DNA from: JABMRW01 sp964396965
GTDB lineage: Bacteria; Chloroflexota; Dehalococcoidia; Dehalococcoidales; BS750m-G39
Direction: 5' to 3'
Assembly (NCBI GenBank): GCA_964396965.1
Contig: CAYNGD010000009.1
Location: 1-64,000, forward strand
Length of the DNA: 64,000 bases
A program made the translations under genes and the position numbers. The notes under the pieces were generated by a model. The model was given only the letters and a program-made list of their open reading frames with translations. It did not search any database and had not been told where the DNA came from. The number at the start of each line of letters is the position of its first letter. The stretch's first letter is position 1. Shown here one piece after another: positions 8,509-17,163 of this stretch.

Positions 8509-9536
8509 TTTCCTGTCTCGGGGTGCAGCCATTCCCTTTTAATCATCTCTTCGGCAATCTGGACGGCGTTCAGCGCCGCCCCCTTGCGGATGTTGTCGGC
8601 GACAATCCACATCACCAGGCCGTTGGGGTGGGAGGCGTCACGGTGAATACGCCCGACGAAGACCTCGTCGGTGCCGGCGGCGGACCAGGGCTGGGGGTAG
8701 AGGCTTATCGCCGGGTCGTCCAGCACCTTGACCCCCGGCGCCTGGGCCAGGATGCGCTTGGCGTCGTCGGGGGCCATCGGTTGGGAGAACTCGACATGGA
8801 TGGCCTCGCTGTGGCCGATAAACACCGGCACCCGGACGCAGACCGCCGAGATGGCGATATCGGAGGCGTGAATTATCTTCCTGGTCTCCTCCACCATCTT
8901 CCACTCCTCTTTGGTGTAATCGTTGTCCAGGAAGACGTCTATCTCCGGCAATATGTTAAAGGCAATCTGGTGGGGGTAGACGTGGGGGACGGTGGTCTGC
9001 CCCTCCAGTACCTGCTTGGACTGCTCGGTGAGCTCCTCGACGGCAGCCGAGCCGGTGCCCGATACCGCCTGGTAGGTCACCGCCACGATGCGCTTGATGG
9101 GGTTGACCTTGTGCAGGGGATAGAGCGCCACCACCATCTGTATTGTTGAGCAGTTGGGGTTGGCGATAATCCCCTTGTGCAGTTTGATGTCTTCCGGGTT
9201 GACCTCGGGCACCACCAGGGGCACCTTGGGCTCCATGCGCCAGGCCGAGCTGTTATCAACCACCACCACCCCGGCCTGGGCGGCTATGGGTGAGAAATAG
9301 CGGCTTATCTCCGCCCCCGCCGAGAATAGAGCGATATCTATATCCTTGAACGAGTTGGGTGCTGTCTCCTTGACCACCAGCTCGTGGTGATTGACAAAGA
9401 GCTTCTTACCCGCTGAGCGGTCGGAGGCAAAGAGCTCAACGGACTGCATCGGGAACTCGCGCTGTTCGAGTACCTTGATGAACTCCTGCCCCACCATACC
9501 GGTGGCACCAACGATAGCTACTCTGTATTCCTTCAT
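8505..9536 (-). CDS. asd: Aspartate-semialdehyde dehydrogenase
   Basis: This 343-residue enzyme reduces aspartyl phosphate to aspartate semialdehyde with NADPH. The N-terminal motif GATGMVGQEF at residues 10-19 binds the nucleotide. The catalytic cysteine is C129 in ANPNCSTIQM, and a later GHSEA histidine is the usual acid/base. Both ends overlap their neighbours as ATGA (dapB upstream, dapA downstream), so translation is likely coupled. The product feeds DapA directly. Confidence 0.95.
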   Translation of the reverse strand: MKEYRVAIVGATGMVGQEFIKVLEQREFPMQSVELFASDRSAGKKLFVNHHELVVKETAPNSFKDIDIALFSAGAEISRYFSPIAAQAGVVVVDNSSAWRMEPKVPLVVPEVNPEDIKLHKGIIANPNCSTIQMVVALYPLHKVNPIKRIVAVTYQAVSGTGSAAVEELTEQSKQVLEGQTTVPHVYPHQIAFNILPEIDVFLDNDYTKEEWKMVEETRKIIHASDIAISAVCVRVPVFIGHSEAIHVEFSQPMAPDDAKRILAQAPGVKVLDDPAISLYPQPWSAAGTDEVFVGRIHRDASHPNGLVMWIVADNIRKGAALNAVQIAEEMIKREWLHPETGK

Positions 9537-10333
9537 GGCTCTTTCTCCAGACCCAGAACTGTCTCCAGCCCGTAGACCAGCCCCTTACGCTTGAGCACCT
9601 CCCTGATGGCCATCATAACGCCCGGCATATAGCACTCACGCCCGATAGTGTCATGGCGTATGGCTAGTGTCTGTCCTGCCCCCCCCAGCAGCACCTCCTG
9701 GTGGGCCATTAGTCCCGGCAGGCGCACGCTGTGAATGGCGACGCCCTCGACCTGTTCCCCCCGCGCCGCCAGTGTCTTGCCCGGCGGTGTGGAGAACGGC
9801 TGGCACCTGGCTCTGGCCATAGCCTGGGCGGTAGCTATGGCTGTCCCCGAGGGGGCGTCCGCCTTCAGGTGGTGGTGCAACTCGATAATCTCGGCATAAT
9901 CAAAATATTTGGCGGCAATCCTGGCCAGGTGCATCATCAGCACCGCCCCCAGGGCGAAGTTAGGCGCAATCACTATTCCCACCCCTCTGGTCTGGGCCAG
10001 GCTCTCAATCTCCTTGATATTATCACTGGTAAGGCCGCTGGTGCCGGTCACCAGGTTGACCCCCCGCTCGGCGCATAAGCGCACCGCCGGCATCACCGCG
10101 CTGGCGGTGGAGAAATCGGCCACCACCTCGGGACCGGCGTCACCGATAATCTCGGCCAGGTTACGGGAGAGGGGCACCGTCGCCGAGCCGTCGGGGAGGG
10201 ACAGCTTATCCGTAGCCGCTTTTATATCCGCCGCCCCCACCAGTTGCATATCGGCCTCAGCGCCCAGGGCGTTGACCAATGTCTGCCCCATCCTGCCCAG
10301 GGCGCCGTAAACGGCCACCTTGATTCTCTTCAT
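9533..10333 (-). CDS. dapB: 4-Hydroxy-tetrahydrodipicolinate reductase
   Basis: A 266-residue NAD(P)H-dependent reductase acting after DapA. The N-terminal dinucleotide motif is GALGRMGQ. The catalytic motif E-x-HHxxK-x-DAPSGTA is seen as ELHHHLKADAPSGTA in the C-terminal domain. The start codon overlaps the pnp stop as ATGA and its stop overlaps asd in the same way. Gene order dapB-asd-dapA behind pnp suggests one long mRNA from the rpsO promoter. Confidence 0.95.
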   Translation of the reverse strand: MKRIKVAVYGALGRMGQTLVNALGAEADMQLVGAADIKAATDKLSLPDGSATVPLSRNLAEIIGDAGPEVVADFSTASAVMPAVRLCAERGVNLVTGTSGLTSDNIKEIESLAQTRGVGIVIAPNFALGAVLMMHLARIAAKYFDYAEIIELHHHLKADAPSGTAIATAQAMARARCQPFSTPPGKTLAARGEQVEGVAIHSVRLPGLMAHQEVLLGGAGQTLAIRHDTIGRECYMPGVMMAIREVLKRKGLVYGLETVLGLEKEP

Positions 10334-12552
10334 CGCCTCGGTTCCCGGCTTGGCCCCCGGCTGGGCCGGTTATGATAGCTCCCCTTGCTCCGGGGAGGGC
10401 GTGAATCGCGCTTCTTAAAGGGGTAGTCCCGGGAGGGCGATTGCGGTACCCTGGCTCCGGCTTCCCGTGGTTCCTTTTCGAACAGTGCCCGCCGCGACAG
10501 GTTTACCCGGCCCATATCGTCGATGCCGATTACCTTGACCGTCAGCTCGTCGCCAATCTTGACCTCGTCCTCGACCTTGGCTACCCGGTAGTCGGCCAGC
10601 TCGCTGATGTGGACCAGCCCCTCCTTGCCGGGGGCAATCTCCACCATAGCGCCGAAGTTTAGTATCCGGCTCACCTTGCCGGTGTAGACGGCGCCAACCT
10701 CTATCTCCTTGGTCAGGCTCTCGATGATGTCGATGGCCTTTTTGGCGGCTTCCTCATTGGTGGCGCCGATAATCACCGTGCCGTCGTTATCAACGTCTAT
10801 GGTCGTCTTGGTCTCCTCGATAATTGACCTTATCGTCCTGCCGCCGGTGCCGATGACGGCACCGATCTTGGCCGGGTCGATGGTCATCTTGTACATCCTG
10901 GGGGCGTATTTGCTCAGCTCGGGGCGGCTGGCGCTGATGGTCTGTTCCATCTTCTCCAGGATGAACAGGCGCGCCTGCCGCGCCTGGGGCAGCGTCTTGT
11001 TGACCACCTCCAGGCTCAGGCCCTTGAGCTTGGTGTCCATCTGCAGGGCGGTTATGCCGTTAGCCGTCCCGGCCACCTTAAAGTCCATATCTCCGTAGTT
11101 GTCCTCTATCCCCTGAATATCGGTCAGGATAACATATCTGCCATTATCGCCGGTGACCAGCCCCATGGCGATGCCGGCCACATGGGCCCTGGTCGGTATG
11201 CCGGCGTCCATCAGGGAGAGGCTGCTGGCGCAGGTACTGGCCATAGAGGTGCTGCCGCTGGAGCTTAGGACCTCGGAAACTAATCGTATAGTATAGGGGA
11301 AGACCTCGGCCTTGGGCAGCACCGGCTCGATGGCCCGTTCCACCAGAGCGCCGTGCCCGATTTCGCGCCGCCCCGGCGAGCCGATGCGCCTGGTCTCGCC
11401 GCTGGAGAAGGGGGGAAAGTTGTAGTGGTGGATGAAGCGCTTGCTCTCCTCTATGCCCAGCCCGTCCAGCATCTGCTCCTTGCCGACCGAGCCCAGGGTG
11501 GTGATGGTCAGCACCTGGGTCTGCCCCCGGGTGAACAGCGCCGAGCCGTGGGTGCGGGGCAGCAGCCCCACCTCACAACTGATGGGGCGGACATCGGTTA
11601 GGCTGCGCCCGTCGATGCGCTTGCTTTTGTCGAGCAGGTCGCTCCTTATCGCCGCCCTGATTTTTGAGTCGAGGGCGGCGCTGATGTCTGCCTCCGGGAA
11701 TGACTCGCCCAGCTTTTCTGTTAGCTCTTTCTTGAGCTCGGCTAGCTCGTGCTCCCGCTGTGACTTCTCCGGCTGGCCCAGCGCCTGGGCGAGCTTATCG
11801 TCAGCCAGGGGCGAGATTGCCGCCAGCACCTCAGGTTTAATCTCGCTTACCGGTGCCTCCAGTTTGGGCTGGCCCACCGCCTTCTGGAGCTGTTCCTGGA
11901 GCCGGATGATGGGCTGGTTGGCCTGGTGGCCGAACTCTATCCCTTTAAGGACAATATCCTCCGGGGCCTCTTTGGCTCCGGCCTCTATCATCACGATGGC
12001 CTCTCTGGTGCTGGCCACCACCAGGTCGAGCTGGCTTTCTTCAAGCTGGGCCAGGGTGGGGTTTAAGACCATCTCGCCGTTGATATAGCCAACGTGGACG
12101 GCGCTCACCGGGCCCTCAAACGGTACCGGCGATATTGAGAGCGCCGCCGAGCCGCCGATGACGGCCAGTATGTCCGGGTCGTTCTCCTGGTCGGCGGAAA
12201 GTACGGTGATGATGAGCTGAATCTCGTTGCGCCAGGCCTTGGGCAAGAGCGGGCGTATCGGCCGGTCGGTGAGGCGGCTGGCCAGGGTCGCCTCCTGGCT
12301 GGGCCGCCCCTCCCGGCGGATGAAGCCGCCCGGTATCTTGCCGGCGGCGTAGAGCCTCTCCTCGTAGTCAACGGTCAGGGGCAGAAAGTCCACCCCCTCC
12401 CGCGGCTTCTCGCTGGTGCAGGCGGTGACCAGGACGACGGTATCCCCGTAGCGGGCGGTTACCGCCCCGCTGGCCTGTCCGGCCAGCTTGCCGGTCTCGA
12501 TGACCAGCCTTCTACCACCGACCTCAATTTCAAAAGAACTAGGTGTCTCCAA
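10330..12552 (-). CDS. pnp: Polyribonucleotide nucleotidyltransferase (PNPase)
   Basis: This 740-residue phosphorolytic 3'-5' exoribonuclease has the full family layout: two RNase PH-like domains with a helical linker, then a KH domain (KIGAVIGTGGRTIRSI) and an S1 domain (VGAVYTGKVSRILNFGAMVEI). A basic Arg/Ser/Pro-rich tail of about 45 residues follows. It degrades mRNA in the cytoplasm, often with RNase E/Y and helicases. The start is TTG with a strong SD (ggaggagg). It follows rpsO by 22 bp, the widely conserved rpsO-pnp pair. Confidence 0.97.
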   Translation of the reverse strand: METPSSFEIEVGGRRLVIETGKLAGQASGAVTARYGDTVVLVTACTSEKPREGVDFLPLTVDYEERLYAAGKIPGGFIRREGRPSQEATLASRLTDRPIRPLLPKAWRNEIQLIITVLSADQENDPDILAVIGGSAALSISPVPFEGPVSAVHVGYINGEMVLNPTLAQLEESQLDLVVASTREAIVMIEAGAKEAPEDIVLKGIEFGHQANQPIIRLQEQLQKAVGQPKLEAPVSEIKPEVLAAISPLADDKLAQALGQPEKSQREHELAELKKELTEKLGESFPEADISAALDSKIRAAIRSDLLDKSKRIDGRSLTDVRPISCEVGLLPRTHGSALFTRGQTQVLTITTLGSVGKEQMLDGLGIEESKRFIHHYNFPPFSSGETRRIGSPGRREIGHGALVERAIEPVLPKAEVFPYTIRLVSEVLSSSGSTSMASTCASSLSLMDAGIPTRAHVAGIAMGLVTGDNGRYVILTDIQGIEDNYGDMDFKVAGTANGITALQMDTKLKGLSLEVVNKTLPQARQARLFILEKMEQTISASRPELSKYAPRMYKMTIDPAKIGAVIGTGGRTIRSIIEETKTTIDVDNDGTVIIGATNEEAAKKAIDIIESLTKEIEVGAVYTGKVSRILNFGAMVEIAPGKEGLVHISELADYRVAKVEDEVKIGDELTVKVIGIDDMGRVNLSRRALFEKEPREAGARVPQSPSRDYPFKKRDSRPPRSKGSYHNRPSRGPSREPRR

Positions 12553-12574
12553 TTTTCCTCCTCCGCTTCAGGTG

Positions 12575-12838
12575 TTACTTGCGCAGCCCGAGTCGGGCGA
12601 TCAGGTTGCGGTAGCGGTCGACATCTTCCCGGCGGAGGTAGGCAAGCAGTCTTCGTCTCTGTCCCACCAGCTTCAGTAGCCCCCGCTGGGTGTGGTAGTC
12701 GTGCCGGTTGGCCGCCATGTGCCCGGTCAACTGGTTTATCCTCTCGGTGAGCAGGGCTACCTGAACCTCGGTCGAGCCGGTGTCCCCTTTGTGAAGCTCG
12801 AATTTGTTTATTATTTCTGTCTTTTTCTCTTTTCCCAA
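12575..12838 (-). CDS. rpsO: 30S ribosomal protein uS15
   Basis: The protein is 87 residues from a TTG start preceded by the SD gaggt, which matches the usual 88-89-residue length. An ATG 36 bases further upstream would add an atypical N-terminus. The diagnostic segments are DTGSTEVQVALLTERI, LTGHMAANRHDYHTQRGLLK and GQRRRLLAYL. uS15 binds the central domain of 16S rRNA early in 30S assembly. It heads the operon rpsO-pnp-dapB-asd-dapA-GNAT. Confidence 0.95.
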   Translation of the reverse strand: MGKEKKTEIINKFELHKGDTGSTEVQVALLTERINQLTGHMAANRHDYHTQRGLLKLVGQRRRLLAYLRREDVDRYRNLIARLGLRK

Positions 12839-12877
12839 GTTATCTACCTCTAAGCTAATAATACTATAAAACAACAG

Positions 12878-12906
12878 ATTATAACATAACTATAGGCGGC
12901 TGTAAA
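12878..12906 (-). promoter_or_regulatory. Sigma-70-type promoter for rpsO-pnp operon
   Basis: Reading on the minus strand, TTTACA (12906-12901) and TATAAT (12883-12878) are separated by 17 bp. The predicted start near 12871 gives a leader of about 33 nt before the rpsO TTG. Between this promoter and the one at 13091, roughly 180 bp hold no recognisable gene. Confidence 0.65.
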
Positions 12907-13090
12907 TTATTCGTTTATCTTCCCGTACCCGCCCGCCCTCATAAGCTGCGCTTCTAGCACTTGCTGCCCCCCACTGGGAGATTCAGTTTCCCAAGAGTGC
13001 AGTATAACTTAATGGGGCGTTTAAGAGGGTTGTAAGGGAGGGGGATACAGGGGGTGGGTTGTTAAGTAAATTACTAGCGAACATAATCAC

Positions 13091-13119
13091 TTGACTTTGC
13101 GAAAATTTGGGTGTATAGT
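13091..13119 (+). promoter_or_regulatory. Sigma-70-type promoter for zinc-ribbon gene
   Basis: TTGACT and TATAGT are separated by exactly 17 bp. The predicted start is near 13126, giving an unusually long leader of about 150 nt before the ATG at 13279. Confidence 0.7.
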
Positions 13120-13125
13120 TGCGCT

Positions 13126-13278
13126 GGATTAGCTACCTTGGTTAAGTGTGGTCTAAGCTTGACCCCCGGTAAGGCGGGGGACCCTCAGTATTACAGCCTG
13201 ACGATACGGCAGGGGTTTGGGAGCCAGAGACTGCAACGATGACAAGGGACTAACAAAATACCATAGGAGGTGCAGTTA
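13126..13278 (+). promoter_or_regulatory. Structured 5' leader of zinc-ribbon gene
   Basis: The leader contains a GC-rich hairpin (CCCCCG at 13163-13168 with CGGGGG at 13175-13180). A second hairpin (CCTG.CG at 13197-13203 with CG.CAGG at 13207-13213) follows. A 6-bp pairing ACTGCA (13230-13235) with TGCAGT (13271-13276) encloses the SD aggagg. It matches no riboswitch class I recognise. The long leader resembles cold-shock or translationally regulated mRNAs; this is inference. Confidence 0.45.
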
Positions 13279-13572
13279 ATGGCTCTGGAAGACAAGACCC
13301 TCGTATGCCGTGACTGCGGACAGGAATTCCTCTTTACCACCGGTGAGCAGGAGTTCTATCAATCCCATGGGTTACAGAATGAACCCAGCCGTTGCCCGGA
13401 GTGCCGGGCGTCCCGGCGCAAGGAGCGCTGGGGCAATTACAATCAGCCCAGGCAGATGTTCAAGGCGGTCTGTGCCGAGTGTGGCGTTGAGACCACGGTG
13501 CCCTTTGAGCCTAGAGAAGGGCGGCCGGTCTACTGCCGGGACTGCTACACCAAGCAGAAACAGTCTAGTTAG
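13279..13572 (+). CDS. Zinc-ribbon protein, PF13451 + CxxC-x17-CxxC type (paralogue 1)
   Basis: A 97-residue protein with two tandem zinc ribbons. The N-terminal one is of the PF13451 type (LVCRDCGQEF ... RCPECRASRR). The C-terminal one has the exact spacing C-x2-C-x17-C-x2-C (CAEC ... CRDC) and contains PFEPREGRPVYC. The SD aggaggtg fixes the ATG at 13279 over a GTG nine bases upstream. A close paralogue lies on the minus strand at 19502-19807. Function is unknown; nucleic-acid binding is plausible given the RRM and ribosomal protein genes near the paralogue. Confidence 0.88.
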   Translation: MALEDKTLVCRDCGQEFLFTTGEQEFYQSHGLQNEPSRCPECRASRRKERWGNYNQPRQMFKAVCAECGVETTVPFEPREGRPVYCRDCYTKQKQSS

Positions 13573-13599
13573 TCCCTAGCGAGTTACCAGTTATATATC

Positions 13600-13893
13600 A
13601 TGCATGTCGCTATCTGTCAGGTTAAGCTACGCTTTCCTGAGAACCAGTCGCTTAAGGGTAAGCGGCAGGTATTGAAGTCTATCATTACCCGCCTCAGAAA
13701 CAAGTGCAACATCTCCGTGGCCGAGGTTGACGATAATGACCTCTGGCAGCTGGCCACCCTGGGTCTCAGCTGTATCAGCAACGACCGGCGGCATGCCAAT
13801 GAGATGCTTTCCCACGCCGTTGACTTTATCGTCAACGGCCGCTTTGAGGTGGAGATACTGGACTATGCGATTGAGATTCTCCCCGTTAATTGA
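13600..13893 (+). CDS. ylxP: DUF503 protein (YlxP family)
   Basis: A 97-residue protein beginning MHVAICQVKLRFPENQSLKGKRQVLKSI, then NKCNISVAEVDDNDLWQ, the hallmark of DUF503/YlxP. In many bacteria ylxP sits between infB and rbfA; here it is displaced 12 kb. The molecular function is not settled; an association with ribosome maturation is suspected from that context. No clear SD precedes the ATG. Its stop overlaps the TTG start of the helicase gene. Confidence 0.9.
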   Translation: MHVAICQVKLRFPENQSLKGKRQVLKSIITRLRNKCNISVAEVDDNDLWQLATLGLSCISNDRRHANEMLSHAVDFIVNGRFEVEILDYAIEILPVN

Positions 13894-16190
13894 ACGGGGC
13901 TAAAGTGGACACCTCGGCCTTTCTGCATCACCTGGCAACCCAGCCCGGCTACGCTGGCCAGATGGTCCACGTGGAGCATATCCCGCCCCGCCCGGCCAAA
14001 ACCGCCCCACTGCACCGGCCACTGGTTGAACCTCTCCAGGACTGCCTTACCGAACACGGTCTTTTCCCTCTCTACCGCCACCAGGCGGAGGCCATAAACT
14101 TCGCCCGCGATGGCAAGAACGTGATGGTGGCCACCTCATCGGCCAGCGGCAAGACACTGTGCTACAACGCCCCGGTGATGGAGGCGGTTCTTACCGAGCC
14201 GAGGAGCTGCGCCCTCTATCTATTCCCGACCAAGGCGCTGGCTCAGGACCAACTGCGCAGCCTGAACGAGCTTTTTTACCCCGCCCTCTTTAAAGTAGGA
14301 GAGGTGACCACCTTCGACGGCGATACCCCCCGGGTGGAGCGGGCGGAGATAAGAAGACGGGCCAGGGTGGTGTTGACCAACCCCGATATGCTCCATCTGG
14401 GCATACTGCCTAATCACCAGCAGTGGTCGAGGCTGCTGCGCCGCCTGAGGTATGTGGTGATTGACGAAGCCCACACCTACCGGGGCGTCTTTGGCTCTCA
14501 TGTGGCCGGCGTCATGCGCCGCCTGCGCCGCCTCTGCCGGCTTTACGGCTCCAGCCCCCAGTTCATCCTGTGCTCAGCGACCATCGCCAACCCCGGCGAG
14601 CACGCCCAGAAGCTGGCGGGGCTGCCCTTCGAGGTGGTTGATGACGACGGCTCCCTCCACGGCGGCAAGGACTTCGTCTTCTGGAACCCGCCGCTTATCG
14701 ACCTGGCCAAAAGCGTCCGGCGCAGCGCCAACGGCGAGGCGTCCGGTCTCCTGGCCGAGCTGGTGGGCCAGGACATCCGTACCCTCACCTTCGTCCGCAC
14801 CCGCCAGCTTACCGAGGTCATCTATAATTACACCAAGCGCAAGCTGGCCGAGTTAGGCACCGGCTTATCTAAGAAGATAAAGCCCTACCGGGCGGGCTAT
14901 CTCCCCGAGGAGAGGAGAAAAATAGAGAAAGAGCTTTTCAGCGGCCAGCTTACCGGCGTGGTGGCCACCACTGCCCTGGAGCTGGGGATAGACATCGGTG
15001 ACCTGGAGGCGACGGTGCTCGCCGGCTACCCGGGCAGCATCGCCAGCACCTGGCAGCAGGCGGGGAGGAGCGGGCGGAGCAAGGACAGGTCTCTGAGCTT
15101 TCTCATCGGGCTGGACAACCCCCTAGACCAGTATTTCATGCGCCACCCCGAGGCCTTTTTCGGCCAGAACTTCGAGAACGCCCTGGTCAACCCGGACAAC
15201 GCCTATATCCTGAGGGCACACCTGCTCTGCGCCGCCTGGGAGCTGCCTCTGACTAGTCTGGATGATGAGTTCTTCAGCCCGGCCTGGATTGAGCAGAGAA
15301 GCGAACTGGAGGAAGAGGGCCTGCTCCGGGAGCGCAGGGGCCGCTGGTACGTTACTCCGTCAATAATCTACCCTGCCCAGGGGATAAATATCCGCTCCAC
15401 CTCCGGGCAGAACTACGCTATAATGGACGCTTCTACCTCCTCGTTGCTGGAGACAATCGAGGCCAGCGTGGCCCTGTTTTTCATCTTCCCCGGCGCCATT
15501 TATCTACATCAGGGGGAGTCCTATCTGGTGGAGAGCCTCGACCTGGCCGCCCGCACCGCCCAGGCACGTTTGGTCACGGTCAATTATTATACCCAGGACA
15601 AGGAAATTACCGACCTCCATATCATCAGGGTAATCCAGAGCAAGAGCTGCCGGGGGGTCAGGGTCTATCTGGGCGAGGTTGAGGTCACCACCCGGGTGGT
15701 CGGCTTTAAGAAGCTGGCCCAGTTCACCGAGGAGGTCATCGGCGAGGAGCCGCTCGATTTACCCCCCCAGCACTTCCCCACCATCGCCCTCTGGTTTGAC
15801 CTGCCGCCGGGTATAGCCGTCAAATTAGCTAAAGACCAGCTTGACTTCGCCGGCGGGCTGCACGCCGTCGAGCACGCCGCCATCGGCATTTTACCTCTCT
15901 TCGCCCTCTGCGACCGCAACGATATCGGCGGCGTCTCCACCCCCCTCCACCCAGACACGGGAAAGCCACAGGTATTCATCTATGATGCCTATCCCGGCGG
16001 CATCGGCATCGCCGAGAAGGGCTTCAGCATTGTCGAGGAGCTGTGGCAGACCACGCTGGAGGCTATCAGGGAGTGCCCCTGCGAGGAGGGCTGTCCCAGC
16101 TGCGTCCAGTCGCCCAAGTGCGGCAATAACAACAAGCCGCTGGATAAGAAGGCGGCCCAGATATTATTAGAAGGGCTGCTCTCCGGCTGA
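13890..16190 (+). CDS. DEAH-box helicase with C-terminal DUF1998 (MrfA/YprA-like)
   Basis: A 766-residue SF2 helicase. Seen in order are the Q-like motif (LYRHQAEAI), Walker A variant ATSSASGKT, DEAH box (VVIDEAHTYRG), motif III (SAT) and motif VI (QQAGRSGRS). The C-terminal DUF1998 region ends in a four-cysteine cluster (CPCEEGCPSC ... C). This architecture matches MrfA/YprA, a 3'-5' DNA helicase for mitomycin-type damage repair in Bacillus. The TTG start overlaps the ylxP stop (TTGA). The repair role is from the family, not shown here. Confidence 0.9.
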   Translation: MNGAKVDTSAFLHHLATQPGYAGQMVHVEHIPPRPAKTAPLHRPLVEPLQDCLTEHGLFPLYRHQAEAINFARDGKNVMVATSSASGKTLCYNAPVMEAVLTEPRSCALYLFPTKALAQDQLRSLNELFYPALFKVGEVTTFDGDTPRVERAEIRRRARVVLTNPDMLHLGILPNHQQWSRLLRRLRYVVIDEAHTYRGVFGSHVAGVMRRLRRLCRLYGSSPQFILCSATIANPGEHAQKLAGLPFEVVDDDGSLHGGKDFVFWNPPLIDLAKSVRRSANGEASGLLAELVGQDIRTLTFVRTRQLTEVIYNYTKRKLAELGTGLSKKIKPYRAGYLPEERRKIEKELFSGQLTGVVATTALELGIDIGDLEATVLAGYPGSIASTWQQAGRSGRSKDRSLSFLIGLDNPLDQYFMRHPEAFFGQNFENALVNPDNAYILRAHLLCAAWELPLTSLDDEFFSPAWIEQRSELEEEGLLRERRGRWYVTPSIIYPAQGINIRSTSGQNYAIMDASTSSLLETIEASVALFFIFPGAIYLHQGESYLVESLDLAARTAQARLVTVNYYTQDKEITDLHIIRVIQSKSCRGVRVYLGEVEVTTRVVGFKKLAQFTEEVIGEEPLDLPPQHFPTIALWFDLPPGIAVKLAKDQLDFAGGLHAVEHAAIGILPLFALCDRNDIGGVSTPLHPDTGKPQVFIYDAYPGGIGIAEKGFSIVEELWQTTLEAIRECPCEEGCPSCVQSPKCGNNNKPLDKKAAQILLEGLLSG

Positions 16191-16239
16191 TTGGCTCTTT
16201 ACCCCCCTCAATTGTTATAATATAACTAACGAGTTTATC

Positions 16240-17163
16240 ATGACTGGATCTGTCCCGATGGCTAATATCACCGTGCTGGCCGGCAAGGGCGGCGTGGGCA
16301 AGACCACCTGCGCTGCGGCGATAGCGCTGCACCACGCCAGTCTGGGGGAGCCCACCCTGGCTATCTCCACCGACGCCACCCCGTCGCTGGCGCACATCTT
16401 CGAGGTGGCCGATGGAGCCAAACCGGCTGAGGTGAAGCCGGGGTTATACATCAACGAGATAGGGGTGGATGATGTCAGGGAGATGTGGAACGCCAAGTTC
16501 GGCCGGGAGGTCTACGAGGTCTTCTCCTCCTTTGTCTCCATTGACTACGAAGAGTTCACCGAGTTCATGACCTCGCTGCTACCGGGGCTGGGCGACGAGT
16601 TCATGACCGATTACATCAGGGAGCTGAGCCAGAAGGATAGCTATGAGGCTATCGTCTGGGATACCGCCCCGCTGGGGCAGACGCTGGCCCTGCTCCAGAC
16701 CCCGTCCCTGCTGGCCAAGCATTTAAAGCTGGCCCCGCGCATCTATTCTAAACTCAAGCTGGGGAAAGCCAGCCGTGAGCCGATACTGGATATCATCAGC
16801 CGGTGGGAGAAGCTGTCGCTTGATAATATCCGTTTTCTTCAGGAAAGGGTGGAGTTCACCATCGTCACCATAGCCGAGGCACTGGCCGTCGAGCAACTTG
16901 AGCCTGTTTTCGAGGAGCTGGACAGCCACGGACTCAGGGTCAAACAACTGGTGGTTAATAACGTGGTTAAGGCTGAGGACTCGGGCTTTCTGGCGCTCAA
17001 GGCTTCAGAGCAGAGGCCTTACCTAGAGGCAATCCATGAGCGTTATTCAGCCCTGCCCATAGTTGAGATACCCATGTTTCCGCACGAGGTCAAGGGCCTG
17101 TCCCGCCTTGAGGAGGTGTCCAGGGTGCTCTTTGAAGATGGGGGAAGTAGAGTTGACGGATAA
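16240..17163 (+). CDS. ArsA/Get3-family ATPase
   Basis: A 307-residue single-domain P-loop ATPase with the deviant Walker A AGKGGVGKTT and the switch motif STDATPSLAHIF. ArsA proteins drive arsenite efflux and Get3 delivers tail-anchored membrane proteins. No arsenite pump gene is nearby, and the next gene is ftsY, so membrane-protein targeting is an attractive but unproven reading. ATG 16240 is used; ATG 16258 is an alternative, and neither has a clear SD. A TATAAT lies at 16216-16221, so the mRNA leader may be very short. Confidence 0.85.
   Translation: MTGSVPMANITVLAGKGGVGKTTCAAAIALHHASLGEPTLAISTDATPSLAHIFEVADGAKPAEVKPGLYINEIGVDDVREMWNAKFGREVYEVFSSFVSIDYEEFTEFMTSLLPGLGDEFMTDYIRELSQKDSYEAIVWDTAPLGQTLALLQTPSLLAKHLKLAPRIYSKLKLGKASREPILDIISRWEKLSLDNIRFLQERVEFTIVTIAEALAVEQLEPVFEELDSHGLRVKQLVVNNVVKAEDSGFLALKASEQRPYLEAIHERYSALPIVEIPMFPHEVKGLSRLEEVSRVLFEDGGSRVDG

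Noticed and set aside
12915..13060. Possible fourth copy of the MITE-like repeat
   Set aside because: cccgtacccgcccgccc and gggggatacagggggtggg loosely recall the arms, but the shared inner segments are missing; similarity is too weak.
13126..13278. tRNA or known riboswitch
   Set aside because: No cloverleaf, no CCA-type end and no match to riboswitch consensus sequences that I know; kept only as a structured leader.
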